From an uncultured Capnocytophaga sp. (GTDB lineage: Bacteria > Bacteroidota > Bacteroidia > Flavobacteriales > Flavobacteriaceae): DNA of 18,109 bases. Below, piece by piece: positions 16,223-18,109 of this stretch. A program made the translations under genes and the position numbers. Location: contig NZ_CALHGG010000116.1 of assembly GCF_938029845.1 (NCBI RefSeq), positions 1-18,109 of the forward strand. The letters are read 5' to 3'. The number at the start of each line of letters is the position of its first letter. The stretch's first letter is position 1. The notes under the pieces were generated by a model. That model made no database searches, was not told the DNA's origin, and saw only the letters and a list, made by a program, of their open reading frames with translations.

Positions 16223-16570
16223 TCAAAACGCTACTTCCATAAATTCATTTGTGTTTTCTTCCATTTGAAAAATAGAAGCAATAATATAACATTTTTGCTG
16301 TTCTCCTCTAAAAACAAAGATTTGGTCTTCGTTAAAAGGAATATTCGCTTTGTTACACTCTTCTAAAATATCCATATCCTCATCAGCTATATACGAAGTA
16401 AGTGCCTCTGCCCAAAAAAACTGATGAAATTTTATGAGTTTTACATCAGCAAAATAAAGGTCTATGTTATTAGAAAAAAACGCGTTCTTACAGCTTCTTA
16501 TTAACAACATAGAATGACTAATGGAATACTTCCAAAGCCTAAATTGTCTATTTTGTAAACTTATTTTCAT
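16223..16570 (-). CDS. Orphan small protein, first gene of the minus-strand operon
   Basis: 115 aa, soluble. The N-terminal half (RLWKYSISHSMLLIRS, then NIDLYFADVKLIKF) matches a recurring pattern in small uncharacterised proteins that I associate with immunity-type gene clusters; that association is from memory and not verified. It is the first gene of a five-gene minus-strand run that ends with the DUF3810 protease. The start at 16570 lies about 25 nt downstream of a predicted start site. The next gene begins one base after the stop. Confidence 0.75.
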   Translation of the reverse strand: MKISLQNRQFRLWKYSISHSMLLIRSCKNAFFSNNIDLYFADVKLIKFHQFFWAEALTSYIADEDMDILEECNKANIPFNEDQIFVFRGEQQKCYIIASIFQMEENTNEFMEVAF

Positions 16571-16601
16571 CAGTTCTTATTATTTCTAATTACCTATTTG
16601 G

Positions 16602-16609
16602 CAAAATTA
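16602..16609 (-). promoter_or_regulatory. Predicted promoter -7 box of the five-gene minus-strand operon
   Basis: Read on the minus strand, 16609-16602 is TAATTTTG (TAnnTTTG). A TTTG at 16629-16626 is upstream but with only 16 nt of spacing, shorter than usual. Transcription would start near 16596 and run through to 13758. Confidence 0.45.
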
Positions 16610-16653
16610 GTAATCTCATCTTCACCAAACATACTCCCCTCAGCTATACTCCA

Positions 16654-16821
16654 TTAGCGTATGGACAAATATTCAGTATTCACACCAGAGCCCTCGCCAA
16701 TGGTAAGCATTGTTATCACTGAGCCCACCCCAATGATGATGCCCAGCATCATAAGCATAGCCCTTGTTTTGTTAGGCAAAAGGGCACGCCACGCTATTTT
16801 AAAAAGGTTTTGTATATTCAT
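16654..16821 (-). pseudogene. Remnant of a MacB/FtsX-type ABC transporter permease (5' end only)
   Basis: An open frame from the ATG at 16821 (or 16836) encodes a typical start of a MacB-type permease: MNIQNLFKIAWRALLPNKTR, then a first membrane helix with MLGIIIGVGSVITML and TIGEGS. After about 45 residues it departs from the family and stops within nine codons. Full permeases of this family are around 400 aa with four membrane helices and a large periplasmic domain, so more than 85% is missing. No downstream pieces are visible between here and the next gene. The fragment is directly preceded by octamer array 3 and is probably the scar of a deletion or rearrangement. Confidence 0.75.
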
Positions 16822-16826
16822 AATGT

Positions 16827-16866
16827 TAATTAGCAAATTAGAAAATTAGCAGATTGGCAAATTCTG
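16827..16866 (+). repeat. Octamer tandem array 3 (4-5 units)
   Basis: Units TAATTAGC, AAATTAGA, AAATTAGC and AGATTGGC, plus a partial AAATTCTG, keep 8-nt register. They belong to the same family, in the same + strand sense, as arrays 1 and 2. The array sits between the permease remnant and the stop of the SH3 gene. Confidence 0.7.
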
Positions 16867-16871
16867 TGAGA

Positions 16872-17588
16872 CTAGAAAGGTTCTCCTATAATACGGGTTT
16901 TATACTCGCCTTTTACTATTTGCCAACATACTTCATAAGAAAAAGCGCCATCACCACAGCGAACAAAGATATAGAGTACATCGTCTTCCTTATCATAATA
17001 TACCATATTATTATACGGATGTACCCATACTTCGTACAAATCATCATAGGCACTTTTAGGGATTGGTACGTTTTTGCCATTGATAGTTACAGTGATACTC
17101 TTGTAATGGTTTTCAGGTAAAAACAAACCTCCATCTAACCCTTGAGCTCTCTTTCCATCAATAATATACTCACTATACTCTTTATGTTTTTTCTTAGTAA
17201 TCTTGTGTTTGGTTTTATCAAACTTTTGGGTAGTAATAGTTACACTAATGCCTTTACCAGCAATAGTGATACTATTGCCTTGCTCTTTACCTTTGCCAAT
17301 AGAAGGAAATTCGCCTATCATCTTTAGGCGACTTTTATGCACATAGCCTTTATCTACAGCAATCCAATTAAAAAATATCTCTTCACCAGTTTCATCTTGT
17401 GTAGTATCAAATAAACCATACACAAGTGTATTATTAGGCAAAGTGCCTACAATTTTGCTTTTTACGCTTTCTTTAGCGCGAATGTTTACATAGCCGTCTT
17501 TGTCTTTTACTACGGCATAATCTCCAAAAGGACCTTGTGCAAAGGCATTGGTCGTAAGGAGAAAAAATAAAATAAGTAAGTGTTTCAT
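16872..17588 (-). CDS. Secreted protein with an SH3b domain
   Basis: 238 aa. The N-terminus is a Sec signal (MKHLLILFFLLTTNAFA) with a likely cut after Ala17, so the protein acts in the periplasm or outside. A bacterial SH3 domain occupies about 25-90: DGYVNIRAKES, then KIVGTLPNNTLVYGL and WIAVDKGYVHKSRL, the usual ligand or peptidoglycan-binding type. A Lys-rich linker (122-137) leads to a C-terminal domain of no known family with two cysteines (211, 221) that could pair outside the cytoplasm. No catalytic motif is seen. It lies between the SMI1/KNR4-like gene and the permease remnant and has its own predicted promoter. Confidence 0.85.
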   Translation of the reverse strand: MKHLLILFFLLTTNAFAQGPFGDYAVVKDKDGYVNIRAKESVKSKIVGTLPNNTLVYGLFDTTQDETGEEIFFNWIAVDKGYVHKSRLKMIGEFPSIGKGKEQGNSITIAGKGISVTITTQKFDKTKHKITKKKHKEYSEYIIDGKRAQGLDGGLFLPENHYKSITVTINGKNVPIPKSAYDDLYEVWVHPYNNMVYYDKEDDVLYIFVRCGDGAFSYEVCWQIVKGEYKTRIIGEPF

Positions 17589-17605
17589 ATAAACTATTTT
17601 TTCGG

Positions 17606-17613
17606 CAAATATA
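17606..17613 (-). promoter_or_regulatory. Predicted promoter -7 box of the SH3-protein gene
   Basis: Read on the minus strand, 17613-17606 is TATATTTG (TAnnTTTG). No clear TTG is found at -33. The start would be close to the ATG at 17588, giving a very short leader of about 10-15 nt. Confidence 0.45.
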
Positions 17614-17672
17614 CTGATTTTTTTTAACTTAGCTAAAGTTTTAAAGATGAGTTATATTTATATAAATACTCT

Positions 17673-18109
17673 CTACTCTTCCTCTGCAGCCCAATCATAA
17701 AAACCACTTTCTCGCAATTGGGCTTCATACTGCTGAATGGTTTGTTCATCGTACTTTTCTCTTTGGATGAACTTTTCCTTTCCAAAATAAATATCCATTG
17801 GGTTCAATCCATAGAGTTGAGCGATGAGAGTTGCTAAGTTCATACCAGAATAATGCTTGTGAAGCACATAAATCATTAGCCTAAAATCTGTTTCCTCTAT
17901 CTTTGGGAAAGCCTTTTTGATAAACTGAAGTGATTTCTCAAACCACACTTTTTCAGGGGCTACTACCTTATTCAGCCAGTCGGTATACCACATTTCAAAG
18001 GTGAGTTTTTTTCCTTTTTCATTAAATTCAGGCGACAGTCCGCCATAATCCTGACGACTATCGAGCCATATATAGCCTTTTTCCTTACCATTCACCACCA
18101 AAAGATAGG
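17673..18109 (-). CDS. SMI1/KNR4 (SUKH)-like protein, C-terminal part (partial)
   Basis: The frame runs off the right edge; about 145 C-terminal residues are visible. The segment YLLVVNGKEKGYIWLDSRQD, followed by LSPEF and TFEMWYTDWLNKV, fits the SUKH/SMI1-KNR4 fold, in which a G-x-I/V-W-x-D strand precedes a W-containing helix. In bacteria these are mostly immunity proteins against polymorphic toxins. The rest (FPKIEETDF, then LIAQLYGLNPMDIYFGKEKF) is a helical extension. The TTG at 18099-18101 is an internal codon, not the true start, because the frame stays open to the window's edge. The family call is by eye. Confidence 0.6.
   Translation of the reverse strand, partial: YLLVVNGKEKGYIWLDSRQDYGGLSPEFNEKGKKLTFEMWYTDWLNKVVAPEKVWFEKSLQFIKKAFPKIEETDFRLMIYVLHKHYSGMNLATLIAQLYGLNPMDIYFGKEKFIQREKYDEQTIQQYEAQLRESGFYDWAAEEE

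Noticed and set aside
17615..17640. Terminator for the SMI1/KNR4-like gene
   Set aside because: Only a 5-bp AT stem is present, and the homopolymer run is A, not T, in the minus-strand direction.
1..18109. tRNA, rRNA or riboswitch genes
   Set aside because: No cloverleaf, rRNA-like block or known riboswitch core was recognised in the intergenic regions by eye.

Overview
The window looks like chromosomal DNA from a member of the Bacteroidota, most likely a Flavobacteriaceae species close to Capnocytophaga. The evidence is AT-rich intergenic DNA, several upstream sites matching the Bacteroidetes promoter consensus (TTG, about 20 nt, TAnnTTTG), almost no Shine-Dalgarno sequences, a long SecA with a flavobacterial-type tail lacking the zinc motif, a DUF3810-type metalloprotease, and a lipoprotein whose N-terminus resembles the Capnocytophaga surface-export signal. 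The genus is an inference. No rRNA, tRNA, CRISPR array or classical insertion sequence was seen.

Layout. (1) 1-718: the 3' end of an unidentified gene, then a 564-bp cassette (121-684) with 34-nt inverted terminal repeats built of degenerate heptamers. The cassette carries one gene, a four-helix-bundle protein of the 23S rRNA intervening-sequence (IVS) type. Its left repeat supplies the stop codon of the upstream gene, and its right repeat may supply the -33 box of recQ. (2) 719-3621: a RecQ-family helicase with its cysteine cluster near the C-terminus, a 17-unit octamer array, a minus-strand gene of unknown function with a Pro/Thr-rich repeat tail, and a 470-bp intergenic region holding a minus-strand promoter, a second octamer array and the secA promoter. 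(3) 3622-7054: secA, ending in a strong intrinsic terminator. (4) 7119-13758: a probable operon of a giant alpha-2-macroglobulin-like lipoprotein with an intact CxEQ thioester motif, an Lrp/AsnC regulator and a deoxynucleoside kinase, closed by a hairpin terminator that overlaps the last stop codon. (5) 13758-18109: minus-strand accessory genes. Five tightly packed genes, some overlapping by 4 nt, run from a 115-aa orphan down to the DUF3810 protein. Beyond them lie a remnant of a MacB-type ABC permease, a third octamer array, a secreted SH3 protein and the C-terminal part of an SMI1/KNR4 (SUKH)-like protein.

How the parts work together. The plus strand is mostly housekeeping: DNA repair, protein export, envelope defence and nucleotide salvage. 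The minus-strand block at the right end resembles the orphan immunity or accessory clusters of polymorphic-toxin loci, but no toxin is visible. The most unusual content is the phase-locked short-repeat system: heptamer repeats bound the IVS-protein cassette, and octamer arrays in three intergenic sites all read in the same direction on the + strand.
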